DNA of 64,000 nt, taken from Melastoma dodecandrum (taxonomy: Eukaryota > Streptophyta > Magnoliopsida > Myrtales > Melastomataceae). The DNA is taken from NCBI GenBank assembly GCA_029817715.1, contig JARUPY010000162.1:174001-238000 (forward strand). The letters run 5' to 3'. Below are positions 38,543 to 48,152 of this stretch, piece after piece. Both the position numbers and the translations under genes were made by a program. Below the pieces are notes generated by a model. It was not told the origin of the DNA, did not search any database, and saw nothing but the letters and a program-made list of their open reading frames with translations. Position 1 is the first letter of the stretch. The number at the start of each line of letters is the position of its first letter.

Positions 38543-38720
38543 GTTAGAATATCGAACCGGCCCACATGCCGAGCCCAACATATAAGCTCAGCAGGATTCT
38601 ACTATAAAACCAATTGAGTATAAAAGGAGTACTCCGTTAGGCTATATATACTAAGTCGAACTCTTATATCAAGAGTTGTCGAGGTAAAAAACTGTCGGAT
38701 TACCTTGTAACGAAAAGAAA
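38543..38720 (+). repeat. Possible solo LTR / TRIM-like sequence
   Basis: It begins TGTTAGAATATCG and has a TATA-like run (TATATATAC near 38642) followed by a leader-like tail ending near the stretch ACCTTGTAACG. This resembles a short LTR. No partner LTR, primer site or target duplication could be identified, so this is only a suggestion. Confidence 0.25.
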
Positions 38721-38784
38721 AGTCGTCTAGGGATTCATCGCAAAAGTGGGGCTGCATCAACATACTCTGAGAACTGTTGCGAGT

Positions 38785-38990
38785 CCCTCCCCAAGACTGG
38801 GGAGGTGGTCATGATTGACCTGGTGCTGCCCGACATGTCCTAGCAACAAGAATCTGGGATCGACAAAACCATGCTGGTGTCCCACTCTGCAGGGCCCGAT
38901 GAAGGAGTTCGAGAAGTCTCCAGCTTCTAGGTCGCACATGCCGCCCTCAAGCTGTGGGCTGTCATGTAACTCTACAAGATGTGGTAATAG
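38785..38990 (+). pseudogene. O-methyltransferase (COMT-like) fragment
   Basis: The reading NCCESLPKTGEVVMIDLVLP matches the region of plant caffeate-type O-methyltransferases in which SLPxxGKVIxxDxxLP follows the SAM-binding core. A stop follows. Later bases give HSAG and, in another frame, MKEFEK, where the family has MLAHxxGGKERTxxEFE. Only this C-terminal region is left, with frame breaks. It ends about 200 bp before the endogenous virus. Confidence 0.45.
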
Positions 38991-39063
38991 GAAAAGCTTG
39001 GTGTATCCACCTACCGCCGGAGGGACTGATAATCCCTTTTATAATTATAAAAACAAGGCCGCT

Positions 39064-39130
39064 TTATCAAAAATATCCCCATATTTACAAAGTTTTTCCA
39101 ATCTACCCTACGGTTTAGGAAATATCTCTC
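39064..39130. repeat. AT-rich flank, left member of an imperfect inverted pair
   Basis: TATCAAAAATATCCCC and the following 50 bases resemble, in inverted orientation, 47622-47688 on the far side of the viral block. Shared landmarks are TATCAAA, TTTAC, a T-run, a pyrimidine ACCCT/ACCT block, GTTTA and TATCTCT. Identity is roughly 65% by eye, so chance or shared low complexity is possible. Confidence 0.35.
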
Positions 39131-39194
39131 CGTATCCAGAACATAGACCCAGTTTCAAAAATATCCATTGAAGTCTCAAGGTCAGATTTTCTGA

Positions 39195-40901
39195 ATGGCT
39201 GGAGAAGGAAAATCTTCGGGAAATCCTTCTGGGACTCCATCAAGGTTGGAGTTCGTTCCAGAAGCTAGATTGTCTCCTTTTGGAGTTAGCAAGAGTATAA
39301 ATGATATTTTAACTCAGCTAACCATTCAAGGGAGCAATGAAAGTCTAGAAAGCCGAAACCAAATGGCAAAGGAAGTAGGCTCAATTGTAAACACAATGTT
39401 AAACGCTCTGGAGAGATAAAGAGGTTTGAAAAGGCCTGAAGCCGAGGCGACCTCTGGACTGGAAAGTACTACGGGAAAACCAGTCGAAAGATTGAATCTG
39501 GGAGGAAGAAATTCTGAACATAATCAAGGCAAGAGTGTGGATGAAATGTATAGAGAGTTAGTAGCTCCTTTCATTTTAGATTCACAAAAGCGAAGTGCAA
39601 ACTTGAACTCCCAAAGTGGGGAGTTGGCAAAAGACTTAAGGAAAGCCTTAGGTCTGGCAGAGGATACCCCAGTTCATTTAGACAACAGAACGTTTAACGA
39701 ACTGGTAACTGCGAAGAGGGAAATTTACAGGCCTGATTATCCTCATCGGACTAAACAAGAGTTTGTCCCAAGGGATAATGTTTTAAAGCCAATAATAACC
39801 CCTGGTGCTTTTCTGGACATTGATTGTGAAAAGCACGTATCTGAAAAGATAGATGAGTGGTTATCACTTATTCGGATGACAGCGTCTGCAGGAGGAGTAC
39901 CTCCTGGAGCAGTCTACGAGTTGTGTGTAGCAGCCCTCATGGGTACAGCGCAAAAATACTGGAAAACCTTAGTGGCGCATACAGACATTAAGGAAAAGAT
40001 AGATCAAGCGCTGACGGTTGACGGTGTATTAGCAATAATAGCTGATGCCCTGAAACGAGAGTTCTGTGGTTTCTCGTTATCCACTGAGACTGTGGAAAAA
40101 GAGCAGTCATTGACCGCTCTGGTTAAACTACAGATCTGTGATATGTGCTGGTTTGATAGCTACGTGTGTGAATTCCAGAAGTATTATTACAATCTGGATG
40201 TAGTATCTCAACAGTTCATATTAGGAACCTTTTTTGCAAAACTTCCCGAACCTTGGCCGGAAGTTGCGCAAAAGGCCTATGAATTACTTCTGAGTGAGGA
40301 AAAGATTGTCTCTGGACTCGGAGGTAAAATTCAGGCGGTGAAGTACGCAATGCGTAAAGCATGTACTGAGCTCCAGGTAAAAGAGGCAGCTAAGAAGCTA
40401 CCTTACCTGAACAAGAGCTGTTGTTCTCAGATAGAGTATGTGCCTGGAAGATACGGATGCGATACTCGTAGTAATCCAGGAGACTCTTTGAAGAGAAGGA
40501 ACTTTCCTCGTAAGAGGAAATTTGTTGGGTACAACAAAAGGAAAGTTTGGCCCAAGAAGGACGTCCAGCGTAAGCAAAAGGGAGGTCCTGCTTACAAACC
40601 AAGAAGGTTTGTGAGGAGAATGGATAACCTGAAGGATAAAGATAGGATTGATGCTTTCAAGAGAAAGCATGGCAGAGAGCCTAAATGTCCTAAAGGGAAA
40701 CCTTTGAGCAGTTGTAATTGCTGCTGGTTTTGTGGTTCAAAAGACCATAAAGCGGATAGTTGTCCGAAGAAGAACCAAAGAAGAGAAAGACTCCGTATGA
40801 TCTTCCTGGATGACAGGAGTCGTGAGGAAGAAGTCCTTGCTTATGAACCAATCGATGAGCAGGAGATTTCCGACTTAGACTCGGAAGTAGAATCGATTTA
40901 A
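39195..40901 (+). pseudogene. Caulimovirid capsid-like region with zinc knuckle (broken)
   Basis: One frame is interrupted by a TAA at 39417 and closed by a TAA at 40899. The N-terminal 75 codons are polar. The second part has a helical core, a basic region (about codons 330-420) and the knuckle CWFCGSKDHKADSC (CX2CX4HX4C), followed by an acidic tail. This is the layout of caulimovirid coat proteins, which bind nucleic acid through the basic/zinc region. The next segment continues in the same frame four bases after the stop, so the two were probably once one polyprotein. Confidence 0.75.
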
Positions 40902-40907
40902 GAGAAT

Positions 40908-43271
40908 GTGTCTAATTATGATACAGACTCAGATGATGATTCAGATCTCTGGACCGAACATCTGTTCATGATGAGAGCAGAGAGGGAAGGAGATGGTGAT
41001 GAGTTGGTTCCTTTGGAAACAACGAATCAGGTACTGGAGGAAAGCCACCAGTACGAAGATCCATCCCAGTCAATCCTGGAATGGAGGTTGCCAAATGTCA
41101 ATGCTAGAGAAATTTATGAAGTATCGAGATTTAGGTTTCGATCCACCATAGATATCTCACAGACAGAGGCGACGGCTCAAGTCACAAGCACTGAGCTTGA
41201 GACTTTGGATATCCCACTCTTAAATGTACAACGCATAAGAGATACTATGCGTAACACGAGAGGTGTATATAACTATATACACATTGGGTTGATCCAGATA
41301 GGATTAGTCCCGCTGTTTCATTTACCAGCGGATAGTCCTGTGGTAGCAGCAGTGATCGATAAACGATGGCGAGAGTTTAGAGATCAGCTGATATCAGGTG
41401 TACAGGCCAACCTAGCACATGGCCCTGTGTGGTTCCAAGTCCATCCAAATTTTATGATGGCTTTGAACGATCGCTGTTTGGGGACTTCATTGACCTTAAG
41501 AATCAAGTCGATGAATATGGATCGTATGAATCCCCAGGCCAAGTATTTGGCGTATCACACTAGGGTAATTTACCGATTGGTAAATACCACTAGTACTGGT
41601 GTGAGGAACATCTCTAGACTTACAGAGTTGTTCGAGGAAGGTCATAGCAACTACCAACAGTTCCATAGGCGTGAGGTGAATCCATTGGAATTAACCTGGC
41701 CAAGGAGTTGGGTTATGACTGAACCTGGTAGTAGTTCTAGGCCCATTAGTGCGGCAAACATCCGACAAAGGGGTAATGAAATTACTCTCATGTTAGGAGA
41801 TCCGTCAAGGGTCAATGAAAGAACTGATAGGCATTTGCCTATGCTTAGCGAGAGAGCTGACATGCATTTGCCTGTGAGGATGCCAATCCTGAGAGAGCCG
41901 CTCAATAGAGCGCCCTCTAAAGTCTCTTCAAGAGCTAGTGATGTGGGAGAAGACGTAATAGTCTCTCGACCAGAGGTAGCAAGTGCACCTCCACTAATAG
42001 AAGAGATGTCTCGAAGGTCTGTTGATTCGAGAGCCCCGTCGCAACATACGGGTAGAATCGTAGGGTATAGACAGGTATCATTACCGGTCTATGAAGACCC
42101 TGTAGATCAACCGAGAGAGGAGTCTATACGGATGTTAAGAGTAACTAATACTAGTAGCTTTTTATCCGAGATTCCTGAAGTTTGTGAGGTTATCGAGCAG
42201 ATAGCCAAACAAAGGTCTATTGCAATAGACGATATCTGGAGGATGATAGAACCATCCCAGAAGGTACCTGAGAATATTGGGTTTAGTGTTAGGAAGGAAG
42301 ACATGAGCACATACGTGGCTCTAACTTTCAAATTTCCTGGATACTATGAGTATTCTCTGGATACTTTGATAGACACTGGGTGTAGCATAACTTGTGCTAG
42401 ACTCAATGCTCTGCCAGATGAGTGGTGGGAACCACTGCAGGAACCCATCCACATGGTTAACGTCGATGGTATGGCCACAATTGTTGGCCACAAAGCAAGT
42501 AACGTGCCTGTCTTTATTGGTGGACAAAAGTTCATCATTAAAGAGATTCTTGCACATCCTTTACTAGAGGCCGACATCATTATTGGTAACGCCTTTTTGA
42601 AAGGTCAGAAGGAAAACCTTCCTTTTGTGCAGAATGAAAATGATGTTTCCATTGGTAGGGTAAAAATAAGTATTCTACAAGAGCCTAGACTTCGGTTAAA
42701 ATTTGGCTTTTATCCGGTAAAACGGACAGAATACTGTGGAAATATCCCATGTGAACGAGCTTTCAGAGTGCGAGCTCAACGTGGTGATATACGGTTGGAT
42801 GAGAACGATTCATGGGAACAAACCCTGTTTTCTCCAACGAATACCAGAAGTTCTAACTGGTATGACGACTTGTTCCTAAAACAAGAAGTGTGCATGGCTG
42901 TCAAGTTAACAGGAACGAAATGGGATAAGTTCCTAATAAAACTGGCCGATAATTTTAGTGAAGATCCACTAAAGTTATGGACTCGAAATGGCCTCAGGGC
43001 TAGATTAGAGTTGAAAGATCCCGGAACCATTATAAGAGCCAGAAACATTACGTATACGGCTGAGATGGTTGAGGAGTTTGACAAACAAATTCCTGAGTTG
43101 CTTGGGAAAGGCTTGATTAGGGATAGTTACAGTCCACACTCTAGTCCGGCCTTTATGGTTATTAATCATGCCGAGCAGGTGCGAGGAAAAGCACGAATGG
43201 TTATAGATTATCGTCAGCTTAACAAAGCTACAAAAGACGATGGCTTAAGATTCCCACTGCGGGAGATTTAA
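40908..43271 (+). pseudogene. Caulimovirid movement protein, protease and start of reverse transcriptase (broken)
   Basis: A 787-codon open frame in the same register as the capsid region; the first true ATG lies about 60 bases in. An acidic stretch is followed by the movement-protein core (YIHIGLIQIGLVPLF, then the DKRW...F and NGPVxFQxxPNF-like region, about residues 120-220). A long Ser/Arg-rich linker follows, then the aspartic protease with DTGCS (near residue 490). The amino end of the reverse transcriptase has SPAFMVIN and ARMVIDYRQLN. The frame is lost at about 43255-43271 by a small indel just before the palm motif. Movement proteins open plasmodesmata for viral spread; that role is from the family. 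Confidence 0.82.
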
Positions 43272-43318
43272 TTGATAGGATAAGTCTGAGCCAACCAAAG
43301 TTCTTCTCTAAATTTGAC

Positions 43319-44384
43319 TTGAAAAGTGGATACTGGCAAGTCAAGATGGAGGAAGAATCGGTTCCTCTAACTGCCTTCAATGCTCCGCAAGGAATGTTTG
43401 AATGGTTGGTAATGCCATTCGGCCTAAAGAATGCTCCAGGCGTTTTTCAGCGCAAGATGGATAATGCTTTTAAGCAAGTCCGAAAATTTTGTGCGGTCTA
43501 TATTGACGATGTGCTAATCTACAGTCATACTGAAGATGAACACGTGAGACACCTTGATGAGGTGACTGATGTCTTTCGTCGAGAAGGCATGATTCTATCA
43601 GAGAAAAAGATAGAATGGTTTAGGGAATCAGTTAATTTTCTAGGCATGGAGATTGAGCAGGGAAAAATTAAACTGCAAAATCATATTGCTGAGAAAATAA
43701 TTAATTTTCCTGACAGGCTTGAGGATAGAAAGCAAGTCCAAAGATTTTGTGGATGCGCTAACTATGCAAGAAAGTTTGTGAAAGATCTTTCCCGAGATCT
43801 AAGTAGGATTGCGAAGAAAACCTCTTCTACAAATCCTTGGAAATGGGAAGATGAAGACACTCAATCCATTAGAAGGATTAAAGCAAAGGTGAAAAATTTG
43901 CCACAACTTGCTCTACCTTCTGACATGGACGAGTTAGTCTTGGAAGTTGATGCTTCTGAAGAATATTGGGGAGCAGTCCTCAAAATTAGAGGACGAAAAC
44001 CAGAACCGGTGTGTAAATACTGGTCGGGAAGCTTCAAGGGGTACGAACTGAGATACCCGATACACGAAAAGGAGGTATTGGCCTTAAAAAACGGAATAAA
44101 GGCCTTTTACATCTTTTTGGAACCGAAAGAATTTTTAGTGCGCTCTGACTCGACCTATGTAAAAAGGTTTATGAGTCTGAACCTTAAGGTTGCATGAACA
44201 ATTAAGCTATTATAAATATGAGGTCGAATACATTAAGTCCGACCACAACATAATAGCTGACTCTCTCTCTAGAGAACTTGCAAATACCTCTCTTTCTAAA
44301 AACTCTGCAGATGGATCCTGCTGCAAAGAGAAAGATATGCTGGGGATGCAAGAAGGAGGGACACTCCCGAAAGGTATGTCCTAA
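43319..44384 (+). pseudogene. Caulimovirid reverse transcriptase and RNase H (broken)
   Basis: The frame 43319-44197 carries the RT core, MPFGLKNAPGVFQ and the catalytic box VYIDDVLIYS. The connection and RNase H follow, with LEVDASEEYWGAVL and the E in YPIHEKEVLAL. Near 44190 the frame shifts and the RNase H end (DHNIIADSLSREL) continues in another frame to 44384. The core active-site residues are present but the two frameshifts disconnect the enzyme from its neighbours. Confidence 0.85.
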
Positions 44385-46317
44385 TAAGGGAGATGGTGAG
44401 CATAGTGATGCTGGTTCCGTTTCAGGAACGAAGGCGGCAGTGCTCTGCTGGCAGTGCAAGCAACTAGGACATCGTTCTTACGAATGTCCCAAGAAGCGGA
44501 AAACTGCGGATTCCCAGAAGGGGAAGGCTGAACTTAAGGAGAAAGCAAAAGCTGACTCCGAGAGTAAGGCGAAACCAGATCTCCAGAAGGAGATGGCTAA
44601 TCCCAAGGAGGCTGAAGCCATATCTAAGGGAAAGGCGAAAGAATCCCAGAAGGGGATGGCTGGATCTAAGGGAAAGGTAAAAACCAATCCCAAGGAGAAA
44701 GCGAGAGTTTCCCAGGTAGGGAAGACAGATCTGAAGGAGAAGGGTAATACCAACTCTGAAAGAGATGTGAAGAAAGATCTTCGAAAGAAGATGACAGATC
44801 CGAAGGAGGAAAGCTCCAGAAGAGATGTGGAAATGGCAGATCTGAAAGACAAGGCAAAAGCCGAGTCAGAGGAGAAAGCCAGAAAGAAGAGGAAAGGTAA
44901 GAGGCTTGGGTCTTCTGGTCCCAAAGGGGATGATTCTGCAAAAGATGGTCCTAAGAAGGACGGAAAAGTTGAAGAACCTTGGTGGTCTCCTTTGACCATG
45001 GAGCAGTTTAACTACTGCCGAAACCACTTAGCCAAAGAGCAGAAAATTTCCATTAATCAAGCTGTGAAATCCTACAAGGCTTTGTTACAAAGCAAGGAGG
45101 AACAGAAAGAGAATATGGAAACACAGTATGCTGAGGAAGAGGCTAAGTTTAAGGCCATAATAGGCGAGCCAATTCAAGTGGTAGACCCTGAACCTAGGGG
45201 AGAGCCAGAAGAAGCGGCTGCAATGGAGTGTGAGCAATACTTCGACTTCGGAAGTGCTTACGCAGCATTGGAAGGCAATCTTGAAAATAAAGAAAGCCTT
45301 GAGGAAGCAATTCCTGTAAGAGACTCAGTCAAGGAGTCTGGTGAAAGCAGTCACGGTGGTAAGAACCACGATGGCAAAGGCCATGTTGGGAAAACCCAAG
45401 AGGATCTAGGAGGATCCTGGTTTTTTGATGAAGACTCATTTGAGGACGAATCCCTAAGTTGGGATGCGGCGGTTGTCTGTGGAGGACTCATGGGTGGCAT
45501 CAAACATGATGACAAGCGCCAAATTGAGTTTTTTGCAAGAAAGACCGTTGAGTACATCAAAGACCTGGAGTATAAGCTATCGATTATGGCTTCAGGTGAG
45601 GAGGAGCTGTCCCGAGTTGAAAAAGAAAGACAGCAGATATTCTCCACAACGATGTCTATAATACCGGAGGAAATCAGAGATTATGACGTCCCAAAGGTAG
45701 TAGTGGACATGAGTGAATCCTCGCTTGAGGAAAACACTGTACTTCAGCCGTATCTACACTGGATATCGGGGAAGTGGCCGTCTCTGATAATTCACTCAGA
45801 TATGGTGGGAGTAGCAGCGCCTTACGTCTATGCTGGGTTTATAGACATACTGGAAATCGACAGATCCGAACCAGAATGTATGGAACCCCTGCCTACGTTG
45901 GTAAGGTTTGTACTCGGATGCCTGGGCTACGGACCAAAGTATGCCACAGCGTTGATTACTAGCACAATGAGGGAGGAAGAAGACCATCCGCAGTATGGGA
46001 AGGTGATACTTCAAAATCTGCAAGTATGGGATATCCACCCCTGTGAGAGTAGGCGTCTGGTAGAACCTCAACGACAAGACCTCGATCAGAGAGGTTTATG
46101 GCGGAAGTACTACAAGGACAAAACAGTCCGAAAAGCCATAAAAGTTGAGTTTCTTAAAGATGTGCTGGAGCAAGTGTTAGCCCGCAAGGACGAATACTAC
46201 GTGCTCTGTGATGGTATAATCATCGTCATGATTCTTCGGTCGAATCTGAGCCTCATCGATGAACAGGCAGGAGACCGAGGATGGCAGAGAATGCTCGACC
46301 TTCTGGATAGCTTCTAG
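44311..46317 (+). CDS. Caulimovirid second ORF, unknown function, two zinc knuckles (intact)
   Basis: An uninterrupted 668-codon ORF; the ATG at 44311 is the first in frame. It overlaps the end of the RNase H frame. Two retroviral-type knuckles open it: CWGCKKEGHSRKVC (about residues 8-21) and CWQCKQLGHRSYEC (about 48-61). A long Lys/Glu-rich segment of imperfect repeats (KGKA, KEKAK, DLKEK; residues about 65-215) follows. After WWSPLTMEQF comes a helical and acidic region, a Gly/His-rich patch (HGGKNHDGKGHVGK) and a folded-looking C-terminal half. I recognise no catalytic motif. Some endogenous caulimovirids have an unassigned second ORF. Intactness next to a broken polyprotein is notable. 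A nucleic-acid-binding role is inferred only from the knuckles. Confidence 0.7.
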   Translation: MDPAAKRKICWGCKKEGHSRKVCPNKGDGEHSDAGSVSGTKAAVLCWQCKQLGHRSYECPKKRKTADSQKGKAELKEKAKADSESKAKPDLQKEMANPKEAEAISKGKAKESQKGMAGSKGKVKTNPKEKARVSQVGKTDLKEKGNTNSERDVKKDLRKKMTDPKEESSRRDVEMADLKDKAKAESEEKARKKRKGKRLGSSGPKGDDSAKDGPKKDGKVEEPWWSPLTMEQFNYCRNHLAKEQKISINQAVKSYKALLQSKEEQKENMETQYAEEEAKFKAIIGEPIQVVDPEPRGEPEEAAAMECEQYFDFGSAYAALEGNLENKESLEEAIPVRDSVKESGESSHGGKNHDGKGHVGKTQEDLGGSWFFDEDSFEDESLSWDAAVVCGGLMGGIKHDDKRQIEFFARKTVEYIKDLEYKLSIMASGEEELSRVEKERQQIFSTTMSIIPEEIRDYDVPKVVVDMSESSLEENTVLQPYLHWISGKWPSLIIHSDMVGVAAPYVYAGFIDILEIDRSEPECMEPLPTLVRFVLGCLGYGPKYATALITSTMREEEDHPQYGKVILQNLQVWDIHPCESRRLVEPQRQDLDQRGLWRKYYKDKTVRKAIKVEFLKDVLEQVLARKDEYYVLCDGIIIVMILRSNLSLIDEQAGDRGWQRMLDLLDSF

Positions 46318-47179
46318 AGGTGAGAGAACTCTGAGCTGCATCTCCGAACCGACACCTTCGAGGTTTGGAGTAAGATTACTGATTTCACCGCAAGACTTTA
46401 AATCAGCAAATCGAGCATGACGAGAGAACCCAACAAATTCTTAATGCGGTTCAAGACCCACCGGGACTCTCGGAGAAAGAAGGAGTTGGCGAGACTTCAA
46501 ACGCCAACAACAAGGAAGGAGTCTCCCAGGACAACGCGCCAATCCAGATGGGAGAAGACAACTGCATAGAGTTAGACTAGGACATTTTTGTCGGTCACTA
46601 GGACCCCACTAACTTTTGCAAACAGTTTAGATTCCTTTTATTTCTGAGCTGGCAAACAGTGCATAGGCACCAGCTCCTTTGTGTATATATTCACAAACCC
46701 TCTACCTCATTTGGGGGGGTGCGAATCGAATAGAGAAATTCTCTCTCAAAAACTCTGAGTAAGAAAATCTCTGAATCGTTCTCCGAATACCTTAAGGAAC
46801 CAAGAGTAAGGTGGTTAGAATTAATCAATATTGGTTAAGACTAACGAGAGGTCAGATCGAAAGATCAAGAACCTTGCAGGGAGTATAGCCTTGGGCTGAA
46901 ACCTTGGATGAGGAGTGTCTATATAAGACCCCCAGAGTAAGGGCATTGGAACGACACAGAAGAGCCTCTCCAGTTGCGGATGCGTTCACTGAATTCTCTA
47001 GCTTGAGAATTGTGCTACTCTTGGATCTCTATTGTTGCGGAAGCTTGGTGAACCCTCTGAGCAACCCACTGAGTTAAGGTATGATAAACTTTCCGCTGTG
47101 TAGTTTATGATAATCTTCATAATCTAATAAGATTGTGAAGGTGGTGCTAAAGCACGACAGTTGCGAAAGCAAGAGTCTT
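46318..47179 (+). promoter_or_regulatory. Caulimovirid intergenic region, promoter and leader
   Basis: Non-coding stretch between ORF2 and the leader ORF. A TATA box TATATAT (46684-46690) is preceded by mixed sequence and followed by a leader beginning after CTCTACC. The distance from the TATA box to the primer site is about 820 nt, in the range of caulimovirid leaders, which makes this the likely pregenomic RNA promoter. Whether it is active is unknown. Confidence 0.5.
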
Positions 47180-47488
47180 ATGACTGATTGTCCAAACCCC
47201 GAACTCCCATATTTGGATCACGGTGTGGGTAAGGATTCTGCTACTGGACTTCTCAACACGGTAGTAGATCGACTGGCAGGCCTCTCAGCGCAAATACAGC
47301 AGCTAATTGAGCTTGTGGAAAGCTACTCTAAGAAATTAGAAGAGCTGACTCTCTTGCAGAGTGAATTTGAGGAATATTTCCTTGAAGGTAAATCCAATCT
47401 TGGGTTTGCGGCAAGTTCGAGATACTCAAACGAGTATTCGAGGTTGGCAGAACGCCGGCGACAAAGACAATTGAAAAACTCTTCTTAA
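47180..47488 (+). CDS. Small coiled-coil ORF in the caulimovirid leader
   Basis: 102 codons from ATG 47180 to a TAA just 23 bp before the primer site. The middle has a heptad-like pattern (LLNTVVDRLAGLSAQIQQLI and LEELTLLQSEFEEYF), suggesting a coiled coil, and the end is Arg-rich (RLAERRRQRQ). It could be a virion-associated-type protein or the start of a polyprotein. I cannot match it to a family. It lies upstream of the primer site, where most caulimovirids have only very short leader ORFs. Confidence 0.4.
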   Translation: MTDCPNPELPYLDHGVGKDSATGLLNTVVDRLAGLSAQIQQLIELVESYSKKLEELTLLQSEFEEYFLEGKSNLGFAASSRYSNEYSRLAERRRQRQLKNSS

Positions 47489-47511
47489 GTTCGATTCCTG
47501 TAAGGATTTAT

Positions 47512-47524
47512 TGGTATCAGAGCC
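47512..47524 (+). other. Caulimovirid tRNA-Met primer binding site
   Basis: TGGTATCAGAGCC matches the minus-strand primer site used by caulimovirids (initiator tRNA-Met). No LTR precedes it, which separates this block from the retrotransposons in the window. Confidence 0.8.
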
Positions 47525-48152
47525 GCTTAAGAAGAATTAATTTTCTTATTGTCTGGGAAAGTTAACCGAGATACTGAGATAATTAGGATAAAATTAAAGC
47601 AAGTCGAAAGTACAGGCTACCTAGAGATACAAATTAAACTTCAGGTTAAATTTGAAAAAACTAGTAAAGTTGAGGGTATATTTGATAATTAAGCCTAAAA
47701 ACAAAAGAAAGTTCAATTGACTTCCCCTGTGATTAACAGTTGATAAACAACACGATAAGAGGGGAATGAATCAAATCTTTAGGGGATGATGACTTCTGCT
47801 CCATCAACCTAAAAAGTAAAAGTTTACAGTTTAGTTTATACACACAGAGCATCAATTCCCTCAATTAAACCGTTTGTATCCATGGTTCGGGTTTTTCCTC
47901 AGTTTCCATAGTTTCCGCCCCCTTTTAGTTTTTGCATTTGCGGACACCAGCCTAAACTCGGCCCGAATTCCCAATCAAAAAGAACAAACCTCGGAGGCGA
48001 CAGGATGCGATATCCCACTGCAGAAAACTCATTCAGTTTTCCAGCAAAGAAAGCGCATGAGTAACCTTCGTTGATACCAGAGTGGTCCGGGCAGTATATT
48101 GACTCTTCTATCCCATAAATGCGTGGGAACCTTGAGTGCCAAAAAGGGGCTA
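47525..48152. other. Right flank of the caulimovirid and NIPA 3' side
   Basis: It contains the right member (47622-47688) of the imperfect inverted pair flanking the viral block, then AT-rich sequence and the presumed 3' UTR of the NIPA gene on the minus strand. The exact virus/host junction is not visible. No ORF is supported. Confidence 0.4.

Larger units (their letters stand above)
39195..47524 (+). mobile_element. Endogenous caulimovirid (plant pararetrovirus) insertion
   Basis: An 8.3-kb block has the protein set of Caulimoviridae in one orientation: a capsid-like protein with zinc knuckle, movement protein, aspartic protease, reverse transcriptase and RNase H. A second large ORF, a promoter-like intergenic region, a leader with a small ORF and a tRNA-Met primer site complete it. 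There are no LTRs and no integrase. The primer site is at the right end and the first ORF at the left, as expected for a circular genome opened near the primer site. The first polyprotein is broken by two in-frame stops and two frameshifts, so this copy is defective. The capsid-then-movement order recalls cavemoviruses and solendoviruses, but there the protease-RT is a separate ORF; I do not assign a genus. Confidence 0.88.

Noticed and set aside
44478..44999. 173-codon minus-strand Ser/Leu-rich frame
   Set aside because: Shadow of the Lys/Glu repeat in the viral ORF2.
47512..47524. Possible tRNA-Met gene fragment
   Set aside because: Only the 13-base primer complement is present here and at 14738 and 13361; no cloverleaf surrounds it.
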